Notes: generated by a model from the letters alone, not told the origin. Shown: positions 7,182-16,208, counted from the stretch's first letter. The stretch: DNA of 64,000 bases from Clostridia bacterium (GCA_018434325.1 JAHDPO010000004.1:62001-126000); one strand, 5' to 3'. Numbers and translations: made by a program.

Positions 7182-8165
7182 ATGCCATCTTTAATTATTC
7201 CCGTATTGATTCTGGCTCTAATTCTTATTTTTCTAGCTATACTGTTCAGCTTTATCCCCCTGGGGCTCTGGATATCGGCTCTGGCAGCAGGTGTCAGGAT
7301 CGGTATTTTCCAACTGGTCGGTATGCGTTTTCGCCGGATACCGCCGGCACTGATCGTCAATTGCAAAATCAAGTCGGCCAAGGCCGGTATCGAAATCAGC
7401 ACCAACCAGCTGGAAGCTCATTATCTGGCCGGCGGCAATGTAGACCGGGTGGTCAACGCCTTGATTGCCGCAGAGCGGGCTAATATTGCTTTAGGCTACG
7501 AATTGGGCGCAGCCATCGATTTGGCCGGCCGTAATGTGCTGGAGGCTGTGCAGATGAGCGTTAATCCGAAGGTTATTGAGACGCCCACCATTGCCGCTAT
7601 GGCTAAAAACGGTATCGAAGTCCGGGTGCGGGCCCGGGTGACTGTGCGGGCCAACATTGAACGGCTGGTCGGCGGCGCCGGCGAAGAAACCATCATCGCC
7701 CGTGTCGGCGAAGGTATTGTTACCACCGTGGGCAGTGCCGAATCCCATAAAGAAGTGCTGGAGAATCCCGATCTTATCTCCCGTACCGTATTAAATAAAG
7801 GACTGGATGCCGGTACGGCATTTGAGATTCTTTCTATCGACATTGCCGACGTGGACGTGGGTAGAAATATCGGAGCTCAGCTGCAGATGGATCAGGCGGA
7901 AGCCGATAAGCGGATTGCTCAGGCGAAAGCTGAGGAGCGCCGGGCTTTGGCTGTGGCTAAAGAGCAGGAGATGGTGGCTTACGTTCAGGAAATGAAGGCC
8001 AAGGTTGTCGAGGCCCAGGCGGAGGTGCCGCAGGCTATGTCTCAGGCTTTACGAGAAGGCAAGCTTGGTGTGATGGATTATTACAACCTGCAAAATATCC
8101 AGGCGGATACCGATATGCGCTCTACTCTTGCCGGCAATAAGGATAGCAAATCTCAGATCGAATAG
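7182..8165 (+). CDS. floA: Flotillin-like protein FloA
   Basis: A 327-residue FloA. An N-terminal membrane hairpin (about residues 3-45) is followed by the SPFH-like domain and a charged coiled coil ([20 protein letters not shown], about residues 230-290). Length and sequence match FloA/YqfA of Firmicutes closely. It scaffolds functional membrane microdomains with its NfeD partner encoded 28 bp upstream. The ATG has an AAGGAGG site with good spacing. Sporulation and cell-wall defects are the known phenotypes in Bacillus. Confidence 0.95.
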   Translation: MPSLIIPVLILALILIFLAILFSFIPLGLWISALAAGVRIGIFQLVGMRFRRIPPALIVNCKIKSAKAGIEISTNQLEAHYLAGGNVDRVVNALIAAERANIALGYELGAAIDLAGRNVLEAVQMSVNPKVIETPTIAAMAKNGIEVRVRARVTVRANIERLVGGAGEETIIARVGEGIVTTVGSAESHKEVLENPDLISRTVLNKGLDAGTAFEILSIDIADVDVGRNIGAQLQMDQAEADKRIAQAKAEERRALAVAKEQEMVAYVQEMKAKVVEAQAEVPQAMSQALREGKLGVMDYYNLQNIQADTDMRSTLAGNKDSKSQIE

Positions 8166-8213
8166 ACGGCGATAGGCGTATAGTCGGTATTCCCGGAAAG
8201 GTATGGAGCAATA

Positions 8214-8903
8214 GTGGAAGCATATGCAATAATGATTGTGATTTACCTGGTGATGGCCGGCATTAATGCGGTAAGGAAGTCCGGCAATGGCGGCAAAAGA
8301 GGAACAGGGCGGCCGGCGGCCGGCCGGGCCCGCCAAAGCCAGCCCATGGCTCAGGGCCGACCGGCTCAGACCTTGCCGGTTCAGGGCCCCAAAGGAGAAG
8401 GGCTGCCGCCTCAGTCTCAAGGGCGTCCGGCCGCCGGAGCAAGGCGTGGCCAGCCCTTGCCCGGGCCGGCTATGCCGGGCCAGTTTGTCTCCGCTGAGGA
8501 TAGAATGGGCCCGGCTGCTTCTCCCCAAAGAAGCAGTCGTCCTGCTCCGGGCCAACCCCCTCGGCAGGGAAGCCAGGGTGGCAGGCAAGCTGCCGCTGCC
8601 CAAGGCTCCGCTCAAGGCAGGCGACCCGGCTTGCAAGGAGCCGTAAACCCAACCGCCGGTCGAGCAGGTTTTTCGGCAGTAAAGCCATCAATCGATTTGC
8701 CGGCCAGTCAAGAGGGGCCGACCCATGAAGAGACCATTGACCACATGTATGGTCTGGATCGTTGCGCCAATGCCGTAGCTCAGGTTCATCGCCATAAAGA
8801 AAAAGACGGCTCTGATTTGCTGCAAGGCATGATCTGGAGCCAAATCCTGGGTGAGCCCCGCAGCCGTCAGCTGCATTACGGCAGAGCCGGGAGGCGCAAT
8901 TGA
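8214..8903 (+). CDS. Hypothetical membrane-anchored low-complexity protein
   Basis: I do not recognise this 229-residue protein. Residues 1-20 (MEAYAIMIVIYLVMAGINAV) form one short membrane segment; residues 24-160 are low-complexity, rich in Gly, Pro, Gln, Arg and Ala, hence basic and disordered; the last 65 residues (from HEETIDHMYGLDRCANAV) look ordered and are the only part likely to be conserved. It starts at a GTG with a modest GGAG site. It follows floA and its stop overlaps the TTG start of the CPBP protease gene, so it is probably co-transcribed with the microdomain genes. The high GC of the repeat section reflects the amino-acid bias. Confidence 0.65.
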   Translation: MEAYAIMIVIYLVMAGINAVRKSGNGGKRGTGRPAAGRARQSQPMAQGRPAQTLPVQGPKGEGLPPQSQGRPAAGARRGQPLPGPAMPGQFVSAEDRMGPAASPQRSSRPAPGQPPRQGSQGGRQAAAAQGSAQGRRPGLQGAVNPTAGRAGFSAVKPSIDLPASQEGPTHEETIDHMYGLDRCANAVAQVHRHKEKDGSDLLQGMIWSQILGEPRSRQLHYGRAGRRN

Positions 8904-9637
8904 AGCCCAGTCTTCGCCGGTCCGGTTTATGGATAATCGTATACCTGGTCCTTTTTTTGCTTGCGCAGTACGGAGCTTACTCCTTTCTCGTGTATGATAC
9001 GATACAGCGGCGGGCTTGCAGCCCACAAAAGGCAGCTTCAATCGTTCTGCACACTCAGCAACCGTTGTTTTATGCACTGGCAGTCCTTATCGGACTGCTG
9101 GTGTTTTATTTGCTGATCTGGCTGCGGCGTATTCATTGGTGGGATATGATATTGCTGAAGCCCGTTAAAAGCTCCCGGCTGTTGATCTATTTTTTTATTG
9201 GTGTTTTGCTGAATATTCTATTCTATTTGATTATGCTGACTTTTAACGCTATTCCCCAATTTGCCGCCTGGCGACAAGGCGCAGGAGGCAGCGGTTATTC
9301 CTTGTTTGCCGCCGGGGTAAGTGCCGGCGAGCTCTTTAGCGTCATCCTATCTCTGGGTATTCTGGTTCCCATTTACGAAGAGATCGTTTTTAGGGGCTTT
9401 ATTTTCCGGGAGCTGGCTACGGCGGCGCCTTTACATTGGGCCTGGCTGCTGCAGGCGGTGATATTCACCCTTTATCACCGGCAGCTTTTGGGCATTCCGT
9501 TATATTTTATGCTGGCCCTGGTTTTGGGCGGCAGTTATATCAAAGAAAAAAGCATCCTAACCCCTTGCGCTGTTCACTGCGGCTTCAATATAACCGGCTA
9601 TTTAATTCAAGCCTATGCCGCCGGCTTTCTATCGTAA
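8900..9637 (+). CDS. CPBP-family intramembrane metalloprotease (CAAX/Abi-type)
   Basis: A 245-residue protein with about 6-7 membrane segments. The catalytic motifs are present: EEIVFRG (EExxxR, near residues 159-165), a His in FTLYHRQ (about 193) and HCGFN (about 226-230). Such proteases cleave membrane or prenylated peptides; bacterial members serve in bacteriocin immunity or anti-sigma processing. It starts at TTG overlapping the previous stop (TTGA), behind GGGAGG, so translation is coupled to the preceding hypothetical gene. Its actual substrate is unknown. Confidence 0.87.
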   Translation: MKPSLRRSGLWIIVYLVLFLLAQYGAYSFLVYDTIQRRACSPQKAASIVLHTQQPLFYALAVLIGLLVFYLLIWLRRIHWWDMILLKPVKSSRLLIYFFIGVLLNILFYLIMLTFNAIPQFAAWRQGAGGSGYSLFAAGVSAGELFSVILSLGILVPIYEEIVFRGFIFRELATAAPLHWAWLLQAVIFTLYHRQLLGIPLYFMLALVLGGSYIKEKSILTPCAVHCGFNITGYLIQAYAAGFLS

Positions 9638-9788
9638 AGGTTTTTAGAAAATATTTAAGCTCTTTCTTGAAAGTAAGAAGGATAATGATCAAATCTTGTC
9701 GAAGAATTAGTGATTGTTAATAGGAATTCTTGTTTTCCATCCTTAATTCTATCTACATCAAAGAATAAGTTTTTAGTCAGGAGCAACC
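9638..9788. other. AT-rich intergenic region
   Basis: This 150-bp gap is much more AT-rich than its flanks and probably carries the promoter of the polysaccharide deacetylase gene, but I see no confident -35/-10 pair and no hairpin with a T-tract. Confidence 0.4.
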
Positions 9789-10826
9789 ATGATTGACCAT
9801 GTCAATGCCGGACTGCACAGGCAAGTGCCGCAAGTCAAGGGTCAAATCAAGCTGAGACAAGCCTCTCAAAAGGGCTATCTGGGCAGTGTCCGCTTCTTTA
9901 AGCAGTTGATTGTCGGCGTGGTTTTGGTGATGCTGGTCGTGCCTTGGATCACTATGGCCGGCGTATATAGCCGTGTTAAATCCGAAAGTTCCCAGGCAGA
10001 GGACCGGCTGGTCGGCGCCTTAATGCGGCAGCAGGAAGCGTTGCAGCAGGAGTTGGAGGGTTACAGGGATGAAAACCGGCTGCTTCTTCAAGAATTGGAC
10101 AAGGCCCGGTCTCTGTATGATTTTGAATCGCCTTACAGCCAGCTTCATCCGGAACTGCGGGTGGCAGGGCCTCAAGAATATATTGACAAGAATAAAGTCA
10201 TTTATCTGACCTTTGACGACGGTCCCGGCGTCAATACCCGGGCTGTGCTGAAGATATTAAGCAAATATAATATTAAGGCCACTTTTTTTGTAGTAGGCTA
10301 CACGATTGACGGCCGGGAAGAATTATTGCGCCAGATTGTTGAGGAAGGCCATACCATCGGCCTCCATTCCTACAGCCATGTCTATAAGGATATCTATAGC
10401 TCTATCGAAGCTTTTTTGGATGACTTTGCCAAGGTCTCCAATAAAGTAGAGGCGGCAACGGGCGTCAAGCCGGACATTTTCCGTTTTCCGGGGGGCAGCG
10501 TAAATTCCTTTAATGAAGGCTGGGGCAATACCATCATCAGTGAAATGCTCAGCCGGGGTTACCGCTATTATGATTGGAATATAGGTTCCAGCGACGTGGC
10601 CGCTGACGCCACAACCAGCAGCATATATAATGCAGTGATCAATCAGGCTCGCAATCATCCTTATGGTGTGGTACTGCTTCACGACGGCGGCGGCAGTAAG
10701 GCCAGAACTGTTGAGGCTTTGCCGCTGATTATTGAGCAGCTGTTAAGCGAAGGCTATAGCTTCGATAAGATGACCAATCAGGTCAGGCCGACGGTATTTG
10801 CCACAGGCGGTTATAACCGAGGCTAG
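9789..10826 (+). CDS. Membrane-anchored polysaccharide deacetylase (NodB domain)
   Basis: A 345-residue protein with a cytoplasmic start, a membrane segment (about residues 38-58), a short coiled coil (about 63-110) and a C-terminal NodB domain (about 135-330). The five NodB motifs can be read: TFDDGPG, the metal-binding H-x3-H in LHSYSHVY, RFPGGS, DWNI and LLHDGGG. It should remove acetyl groups from peptidoglycan or another cell-surface N-acetylated glycan, outside the membrane. The ATG lies behind AGGAG. Position next to other envelope genes fits; whether it acts in sporulation is not evident. Confidence 0.92.
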   Translation: MIDHVNAGLHRQVPQVKGQIKLRQASQKGYLGSVRFFKQLIVGVVLVMLVVPWITMAGVYSRVKSESSQAEDRLVGALMRQQEALQQELEGYRDENRLLLQELDKARSLYDFESPYSQLHPELRVAGPQEYIDKNKVIYLTFDDGPGVNTRAVLKILSKYNIKATFFVVGYTIDGREELLRQIVEEGHTIGLHSYSHVYKDIYSSIEAFLDDFAKVSNKVEAATGVKPDIFRFPGGSVNSFNEGWGNTIISEMLSRGYRYYDWNIGSSDVAADATTSSIYNAVINQARNHPYGVVLLHDGGGSKARTVEALPLIIEQLLSEGYSFDKMTNQVRPTVFATGGYNRG

Positions 10827-10876
10827 ATAAACACCAAATCATGGCAGGGAAAATATAAAAGCGGAGGTAGGTTAAC

Positions 10877-11611
10877 GTGGGAATCATGGATAATTTCAAA
10901 CAAGCGGTAACGGAGTTAACAGGCCAGGAGGAGCAGGGCGGAGAAAGTAAGAGCTTTGATCAGCCCTCAGCCCAATTCCAGTCCTCAGTTCAATTCCAAC
11001 CCAAAACCTTAGGCAAGAATCTTGCTGATCAAGAGGATGAGGACTTCAGTTTTTTTGGGGGAGATACTGCAGCCAAGGTGGAGAATAATACAAAGCCTCA
11101 GCCCGCCGGCCGCTTTTCCCAAGCTTTGGATGTTGCCGTCAGCAAAGCTCCGGCATCAAGCTCCGGCGGTACGGTAATTGCCGCGGGAACGGTGATCGAC
11201 GGCAATATTTCATCCAATGATGATTTGGTGATTTACGGCGTAGTTAACGGTGATGTGCTCAATGCCAACCGTCTGGTGATTCACGGCGAAGTGGCCGGCA
11301 GCATCAGCGCCAGGGATATCAGCCTGGTAGACAGCATCATTGCCGGCAATGTGGAGGCCCAAAACAGCACGGAGATGACGAAAGACTCCTGCATTTTAGG
11401 CGATCTTACCACACAAAACGTGGTGGTCAGCGGCAAGGTCAAGGGCAATATCGAGGCCAGAGGCAACGGTATCTTTAAGAGAGACTCTGTTGTATTGGGA
11501 AATGTCAGCGTAGGCACCATCGTCATCGAAGGCGGCGCCAAAATGAGGGGCTTTATCTCTACTACTGATGGCGATAAGGAAGTGGACGAGGATTTGTTCC
11601 CCAAAAAATAG
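10877..11611 (+). CDS. Bactofilin-family polymer-forming cytoskeletal protein
   Basis: A 244-residue protein. A disordered, Gln- and Ser-rich N-terminal half (about 1-95) precedes a bactofilin domain (about 95-225): a right-handed beta-helix with the characteristic short repeats around GTVIDGNISSNDDLVIYG, VIHGEVAGSI and KGNIEARGNGIF. Bactofilins self-assemble into filaments that position cell-wall enzymes. The GTG at 10877 is chosen because the GGAGG site is 9 nt away; the ATG nine bases later would be too far. The N-terminal extension is longer than usual for the family. It is followed by its own terminator. Confidence 0.88.
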   Translation: MGIMDNFKQAVTELTGQEEQGGESKSFDQPSAQFQSSVQFQPKTLGKNLADQEDEDFSFFGGDTAAKVENNTKPQPAGRFSQALDVAVSKAPASSSGGTVIAAGTVIDGNISSNDDLVIYGVVNGDVLNANRLVIHGEVAGSISARDISLVDSIIAGNVEAQNSTEMTKDSCILGDLTTQNVVVSGKVKGNIEARGNGIFKRDSVVLGNVSVGTIVIEGGAKMRGFISTTDGDKEVDEDLFPKK

Positions 11612-11655
11612 TATAAAACGTTCTTTTATTTTATAACATTATAGAATTTTACCGG

Positions 11656-11692
11656 CAGGTTTCTTCTTTTCATAAGGAGAAACCTGTTTTAT
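11656..11692 (+). terminator. Rho-independent terminator after bactofilin gene
   Basis: CAGGTTTCT (11656-11664) and AGAAACCTG (11678-11686) form a perfect 9-bp stem, followed by TTTTATATT. It separates the bactofilin gene from sigG. Confidence 0.88.
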
Positions 11693-11721
11693 ATTAAAAT
11701 TGCTATTGGTGAATAAATGAC

Positions 11722-12549
11722 ATGGCCCCGGTCAATAATTTAAGTAAGGCCAAATCCAGGGTAAAGGGGCGGAGGAAATTGATAAACAAGGTAGAGCTTT
11801 GTGGCGTCAATACTGCCAAACTGCCGGTATTAAAAAATCATGTCATGAGAGAATTGTTTGCCCGCTGTCAGGCTGGAGACCGCTCTGCCAGAGAGGAGCT
11901 GATCAGCGGCAATTTGCGTCTGGTTCTCAGCGTAATTCAGCGTTTTACCAACAGAGGTGAAAACGTAGACGATTTATTTCAAGTAGGATGCATCGGATTG
12001 ATCAAAGCTATCGATAATTTTGATCTTAGCCAGAATGTAAAATTTTCTACTTACGCTGTACCAATGATTATCGGGGAGATAAGGCGCTACTTAAGAGACA
12101 ATAACGTCATTCGGGTCAGCCGCTCTTTGCGGGATGTGGCTTATAAAGCCTTGCAGACAAAGGAAAGAATGGCCTCGGAAAAAGGCCGGGAGCCTACGGT
12201 AGCGGAAATAGCCGAAACTATGGGCGTCGGCAGGGAAGAAGTGGTCTTTGCTCTGGAGGCTATTCAGGAGCCGGTATCCATGTTTGAACCGGTATATCAT
12301 GACGGCGGCGACCCAATTTTCGTCATGGATCAAATCCAGGATGAGAAAAATGCCGACAAGGAATGGATCGAAGCTATTTGCTTGCAGGACGCCATGGAGT
12401 GCCTGAATCCCCGGGAAAAAATGATTCTGCATATGCGCTTTTTCGAGGGCAAAACCCAGATGGAAGTAGCTTCGGAAATCGGCATTTCTCAGGCCCAGGT
12501 CAGCAGGCTGGAAAAAGGGGCGCTGGGCAGGGTAAGAAAACAGCTGTAG
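11722..12549 (+). CDS. sigG: RNA polymerase sporulation sigma factor SigG
   Basis: Late forespore-specific sigma factor. The signature N-terminus KVELCGVNTAKLPVLKN is followed by a near-perfect match to SigG region 2 (GNLRLVLSVIQRF, DDLFQVGCIGLIKAIDNFDL, KFSTYAVPMIIGEIRRYL), region 3 and region 4 (EIGISQAQVSRLEKGALG). It directs transcription of spore-protein and germination genes, including sasp and gpr found 2-4 kb downstream. The 275-residue length assumes the ATG at 11722, which lacks a good ribosome site; a TTG at 11779 close behind GGAGG would give a protein of usual length. The usual spoIIGA-sigE neighbours are absent, so the gene is in a different context from Bacillus. Confidence 0.93.
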   Translation: MAPVNNLSKAKSRVKGRRKLINKVELCGVNTAKLPVLKNHVMRELFARCQAGDRSAREELISGNLRLVLSVIQRFTNRGENVDDLFQVGCIGLIKAIDNFDLSQNVKFSTYAVPMIIGEIRRYLRDNNVIRVSRSLRDVAYKALQTKERMASEKGREPTVAEIAETMGVGREEVVFALEAIQEPVSMFEPVYHDGGDPIFVMDQIQDEKNADKEWIEAICLQDAMECLNPREKMILHMRFFEGKTQMEVASEIGISQAQVSRLEKGALGRVRKQL

Positions 12550-12588
12550 AGTCGAAACGACCTCATTATTGATCATGGTTGAGGCTTC

Positions 12589-14637
12589 ATGTATAATCAA
12601 TACATGGAGCTTCAATTTATTAAAGGCATCGGCCCTAAAAAACAAAAATTATTAGAGCAAATGGGGATCAGCAGCGCCGAAGATTTGCTGCTGCATTATC
12701 CCCGCCGCTACGAGGACCGCACCTCTTTGCTTAAGCTTGGGGAACTGGCGGCGGATCAGACCAGCACCGTTATCGCCTGGGTGGTTAAGGTGGAGGAGCA
12801 AAGGCCCAGAGCCGGCCTTCATCTGCTGAAGGCTGTGGTTAAAGACGATACGGCGCTGGCGGTAGCCATCTGGTTTAATCAGCCCTATGTCAAAGCTAAG
12901 TTGGTTGTGGGGGCCAGGCTTTTGCTGACCGGCAAAGTCCGGCGGCAGTTTGGCAAGCTGGAAATCCTGGTTCAGGATATGGAATTGCTCACTGAGGAAG
13001 AGTCCGCTGAAGAGCAGGGCAAAATCCTGGCGGTATATCCGGCGGCTCAAGGTTTGCAGCAAAAGCTCTTTCGCCAGGCTGTTGCTCAGGTTTTAGACGG
13101 CAGCAGCTCCGTAGAGGAGCATCATAGCGCTGCCTTTTTGGAAAAATATCAATTAATGGGCATAGGTGAGGCTCTGGAAGAGATTCACCGGCCCAAAGAT
13201 TGGCTGCTCTTGGAGGAAGCCAGAAAACGCCTGATTTTTGACGAGTTTTTTTTCTTGCAGCTGTCTCTGGTTTTGTTGCGCAAAAAGGACTTGCACCATG
13301 ATGGTCTCGTTCATTTGCCAAAAGGCAATCTCACAGAGCCTTGGCTGACCGGGCTGCCTTTTAGCCTGACAGGAGCCCAAAAACGGGTGATTGGCGAGAT
13401 AAAAGAAGACATGGCCAAGCCTTACGCCATGGCCCGGCTGGTCCAGGGCGATGTGGGCTCCGGCAAAACGGCCGTAGCCGCCTGGGCTTTGCTTTTGGCC
13501 GCGGAAAACAGTTATCAGGGCGCCATGATGGCTCCTACGGAGATATTAGCCCAGCAGCATTACGACAATTTCAACTCCTGGTTTCAGCCCTTAGGCTTGA
13601 AAGTAGGGTTTTTTAAAGGCGCCATGGGCCAAAAGGAAAAGCGGCAGCTGCAAGAGGAGCTGGCGTCAGGCCAGATTCAAATCGCCGTAGGCACCCATGC
13701 CCTTATCCAGGAGAAAACCGTATTTCAACGCTTAGGCTTAATCGTCATTGACGAGCAGCACCGGTTTGGCGTAAGGCAACGGGCTCTGCTCCAAGAGAAG
13801 GGGGATAATCCGGACATGCTGGTGATGTCGGCCACTCCGATACCCCGCACCCTGGCCCTCACACTCTATGGCGACTTGGATATTTCCCTGTTGGATGAGA
13901 TGCCGCCGGGCCGAAAGCCGGTAAAAACCATCTGCATTCTGGAAAAGGCCAGGGAGAAGCTGAATCAGCTGCTGTGGCAGGAGCTGGAGCAAGGCCATCA
14001 GGCTTTTGTAGTTTGTCCTTTAATCGAGGAATCGGAAGCTATGGATCTGCAAAATGCCCAAGAGATTTTTCGGCAATTGAAAAAAAGGCTGAGTCCTTTT
14101 CCCGTAGGCTTGCTCCACGGCCGCCAAAGCGCCGCTGAAAAAGAAGAAATCATGGCGGCTTTCGCGGCGGGGGTTTTAAAAGCTTTAGTTTCTACTACCG
14201 TTATCGAAGTAGGCGTTAATGTACCGCAAGCTACGGTAATGGTCATTGAGAATAGTGAGCGCTTCGGCCTGGCTCAGCTCCATCAGCTCAGAGGCAGAGT
14301 AGGCCGGGGCCGGCTGCAGGCTTATTGCATTTTAGTGACGAATACCGGTGAGGCCTTAGCGCTGCAGCGGCTGAAATTAATGACGGAAACGAATGACGGC
14401 TTTCGCCTGGCAGAAGAAGATATGTTGCTGCGGGGACCGGGCGAATTCTTTGGCACAAGGCAGCATGGTTTGCCGGAGTTCCGCCTGGCCAAACTGCCGG
14501 AAGATCGGCAGCTGCTGGAAAGAGCCAGAGAGGCTGCTTTAGATTTGGCGAGCCAGGACCCGGAATTAGCGCAAGCAGAACATTTTAAATTAAATTATTT
14601 AATAAAGAAAAAAATGGCGGAAATGGTCAACGGCTGA
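12589..14637 (+). CDS. recG: ATP-dependent DNA helicase RecG
   Basis: A 682-residue RecG: wedge/OB domain first (FIKGIGPKKQKLLEQMGI, HYPRRYEDR), then superfamily-2 helicase motifs, with Walker A GDVGSGKTAVAAWA near residue 287, DEQH box IVIDEQHRFGVRQR near 386, SATPIPRTLALTLYGD, and motif VI QLRGRVGRGR. It remodels stalled replication forks and Holliday junctions. Size and order are standard. The first ATG at 12589 has a GAGG site; the ATG at 12604 is possible. It follows sigG by 39 bp. Confidence 0.97.
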   Translation: MYNQYMELQFIKGIGPKKQKLLEQMGISSAEDLLLHYPRRYEDRTSLLKLGELAADQTSTVIAWVVKVEEQRPRAGLHLLKAVVKDDTALAVAIWFNQPYVKAKLVVGARLLLTGKVRRQFGKLEILVQDMELLTEEESAEEQGKILAVYPAAQGLQQKLFRQAVAQVLDGSSSVEEHHSAAFLEKYQLMGIGEALEEIHRPKDWLLLEEARKRLIFDEFFFLQLSLVLLRKKDLHHDGLVHLPKGNLTEPWLTGLPFSLTGAQKRVIGEIKEDMAKPYAMARLVQGDVGSGKTAVAAWALLLAAENSYQGAMMAPTEILAQQHYDNFNSWFQPLGLKVGFFKGAMGQKEKRQLQEELASGQIQIAVGTHALIQEKTVFQRLGLIVIDEQHRFGVRQRALLQEKGDNPDMLVMSATPIPRTLALTLYGDLDISLLDEMPPGRKPVKTICILEKAREKLNQLLWQELEQGHQAFVVCPLIEESEAMDLQNAQEIFRQLKKRLSPFPVGLLHGRQSAAEKEEIMAAFAAGVLKALVSTTVIEVGVNVPQATVMVIENSERFGLAQLHQLRGRVGRGRLQAYCILVTNTGEALALQRLKLMTETNDGFRLAEEDMLLRGPGEFFGTRQHGLPEFRLAKLPEDRQLLERAREAALDLASQDPELAQAEHFKLNYLIKKKMAEMVNG

Positions 14638-14658
14638 CAACAATAGCAAAAATTGAGC

Positions 14659-14688
14659 TAATAAAGGACGGGCAAACGTAGCATAATA
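14659..14688 (+). promoter_or_regulatory. Candidate sigma-G promoter of the spore-protein gene
   Basis: CATAATA at 14682-14688 fits the SigG/SigF -10 consensus (CATnnTA), and TAATA at 14659-14663, 18 bp upstream, approximates the -35 (GnATA). It lies just before a SASP gene, a classic SigG target, and 2.1 kb from sigG itself. Confidence 0.5.
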
Positions 14689-14718
14689 ATGTCACCGAAT
14701 GAAAAGGAGGTGAACATT

Positions 14719-14925
14719 GTGGCTAGAAATAAAATCGTTGTACAGGAGGCTCGTCAGGCTCTTGACCAGTTGAAAAACGAAACCGCTTCCGAGCTGGGTA
14801 TCACCAATTACGGATCCATGGATAAAGGTGATTTGTCCTCCCGCCAAAACGGCTATGTCGGCGGTTATATGACGAAAAAGCTGATTTCTTATGCTGAGCA
14901 GCAGATGGCAGGCGGCAGCAAATAA
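14719..14925 (+). CDS. Alpha/beta-type small acid-soluble spore protein
   Basis: A 68-residue DNA-coating spore protein. The GPR cleavage region is recognisable (ETASELGI; the protease cuts after the Glu), and the second conserved block GGYMTKKLISYAEQQM binds DNA. The GTG at 14719, six or seven bases after an AAGGAGGTGA site, is a far better start than the in-frame ATG at 14689, which overlaps the promoter. These proteins saturate forespore DNA, giving UV resistance, and are degraded at germination by the protease encoded immediately downstream on the other strand. Confidence 0.94.
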   Translation: MARNKIVVQEARQALDQLKNETASELGITNYGSMDKGDLSSRQNGYVGGYMTKKLISYAEQQMAGGSK

Positions 14926-14947
14926 GTAAATATTAATCGAATAAATG

Positions 14948-15006
14948 AAAGTGCCCCTAATGAATCAGCGAAATAATACCGGATTCAGAAGGGGCGCTTT
15001 TTTTTG
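14948..15006. terminator. Terminator between convergent SASP and gpr genes
   Basis: AAAGTGCCCCT (14948-14958) pairs with AGGGGCGCTTT (14990-15000) with one G-T pair, followed by a run of T. An inner stem TGAATC/GATTCA sits in the loop. It is strong for the + strand; on the - strand only a short T-stretch follows, so it may act weakly for gpr. Confidence 0.85.
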
Positions 15007-15038
15007 CTTATTATTTAATGAGCGGCGCCGTCAGGCTC

Positions 15039-16025
15039 TTAGTGGAGGAAATACTCCAGATCCTCAGGGTCAAGGCCGGGGTGAATGGCTAAGGTTATGG
15101 CTTTGGCAATAATCTGAGCCGTATGATCAACCTGCTCATCAATTTCTTTTGGCGTTACCATTAAAGAGCCGCCGAAGGGCTGCAAAATTTCATTAATCAC
15201 GTCTTCCCGCTGTTTTTGGGTGATCAGCAAAGGCATGGAGGATTTATCGCCGACGTGCTCCAGCCGTTCCGTGAGAAGAGTGAGCGCTTTATTAGCAATG
15301 ATGCCGGCCTGAACCACAGTGGGTACGCCGATAGCCAGGACAGGTATGCCTACGGTTTCTTTATTGATCCTTTTGCGCATATTGCCGATACCGCTGCCGG
15401 GGTGAATACCCGTATCCGATAATTGGATGGTATTATGCAGGCGGGAAAGTTCTCCGGCAGCCAGGGCGTCTATACAAATCAAGCAATCCGGCTGCATCTG
15501 GCTGATCAGGCCTTCCAAAATTTCAGCTGTTTCCACGCCGGTAACGCCGGTGACGCCGGGGGTAATGATTGACATGCTGCGTAAGCCCTCGGTCATATCA
15601 GGATCGTTTAAAGTGAAAAGGTAACGGGTGGCTACCAGGCGGCTGGTAACCATCGGACCTAAAGCATCAGGAGTGCTGCGGGCGTTGCCCAGACCGGCAA
15701 TTAAGATGGTATATTGTTCTTTGTCCGGTAAAATTTCTTTTAATGCTTTGACTAAAGCTTCGACCACCGGCTCATGATCGCTGCGATCAGAATCGAGAAT
15801 AGAGGGCGCTTCAATAGTAATATAGGTACCTATAGGTTTTCCCATAGCTTGCGCTCCCTGATCATCTAAAACTTTAATGGTTGAGCGGCAGCCTAAAGGG
15901 AAATCCTCTTTAACTAAGGATACGCCGGGGATTTCACCTTCATGGTTGCCTTGCGATATTTCGTGAGCCTCTATAGCCAGATCGGGTACGATATCGGATA
16001 ATGAAATGGGTGGATGTGCTTTCAT
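15039..16025 (-). CDS. gpr: GPR endopeptidase (spore germination protease)
   Basis: A 328-residue aspartic-type protease that degrades SASPs during germination. Diagnostic stretches include DLAIEAHE near the start, the glycine-rich GLGNARSTPDALGP, TGVETAEILEGLI, and IHPGSGIGNMR. The start chosen is ATG at 16025 because an AAGGAAGGT site precedes it; an upstream in-frame ATG (16067) would add 14 residues without a site. GPR is made as a zymogen in the forespore; the N-terminal pro-sequence is short here. Its substrate gene lies tail-to-tail with it, and sigG, which should drive both, is nearby. Confidence 0.95.
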   Translation of the reverse strand: MKAHPPISLSDIVPDLAIEAHEISQGNHEGEIPGVSLVKEDFPLGCRSTIKVLDDQGAQAMGKPIGTYITIEAPSILDSDRSDHEPVVEALVKALKEILPDKEQYTILIAGLGNARSTPDALGPMVTSRLVATRYLFTLNDPDMTEGLRSMSIITPGVTGVTGVETAEILEGLISQMQPDCLICIDALAAGELSRLHNTIQLSDTGIHPGSGIGNMRKRINKETVGIPVLAIGVPTVVQAGIIANKALTLLTERLEHVGDKSSMPLLITQKQREDVINEILQPFGGSLMVTPKEIDEQVDHTAQIIAKAITLAIHPGLDPEDLEYFLH

Positions 16026-16089
16026 TTGCTTACCTTCCTTCCGCATGAGATGGCTGTAGTTTGCCACAAAGGAATAAAAACTATAACTA

Positions 16090-16119
16090 TTGACATATTA
16101 CCCAAAGTTTTGGTATAAT
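16090..16119 (+). promoter_or_regulatory. Sigma-A promoter of tRNA-Val
   Basis: TTGACA (16090-16095) and TATAAT (16114-16119), both perfect, with an 18-bp spacer, placed 16 bp before the tRNA. Confidence 0.9.
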
Positions 16120-16134
16120 CAATTTCGTTGATTC

Positions 16135-16208
16135 GGGCGGTTAGCTCAGCTGGTTAGAGTACTACGTTGACATCGTAGGGGTCGATGGTTCGATTCCATT
16201 ACCGCCCA
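16135..16208 (+). tRNA. tRNA-Val (anticodon GAC)
   Basis: A complete cloverleaf: acceptor GGGCGGT/ACCGCCC, D arm TAGCTCAGCTGGTTAGAG, anticodon stem CTACG/CGTAG around loop TTGACAT giving anticodon GAC, and T arm GGTTCGATTCC. The discriminator is A; CCA is not encoded. Confidence 0.96.

Noticed and set aside
8049-8691. Arg/Leu/Pro-rich ORFs in other frames over the hypothetical 8214 gene
   Set aside because: Composition is produced by the repeated GC-rich codons; they lack ribosome sites and cross gene boundaries.
11616-11643. SigG-type promoter (CATTATA) before sigG
   Set aside because: The nearest -35-like GTATA is 21 bp away, too far, and a strong terminator lies between it and sigG.
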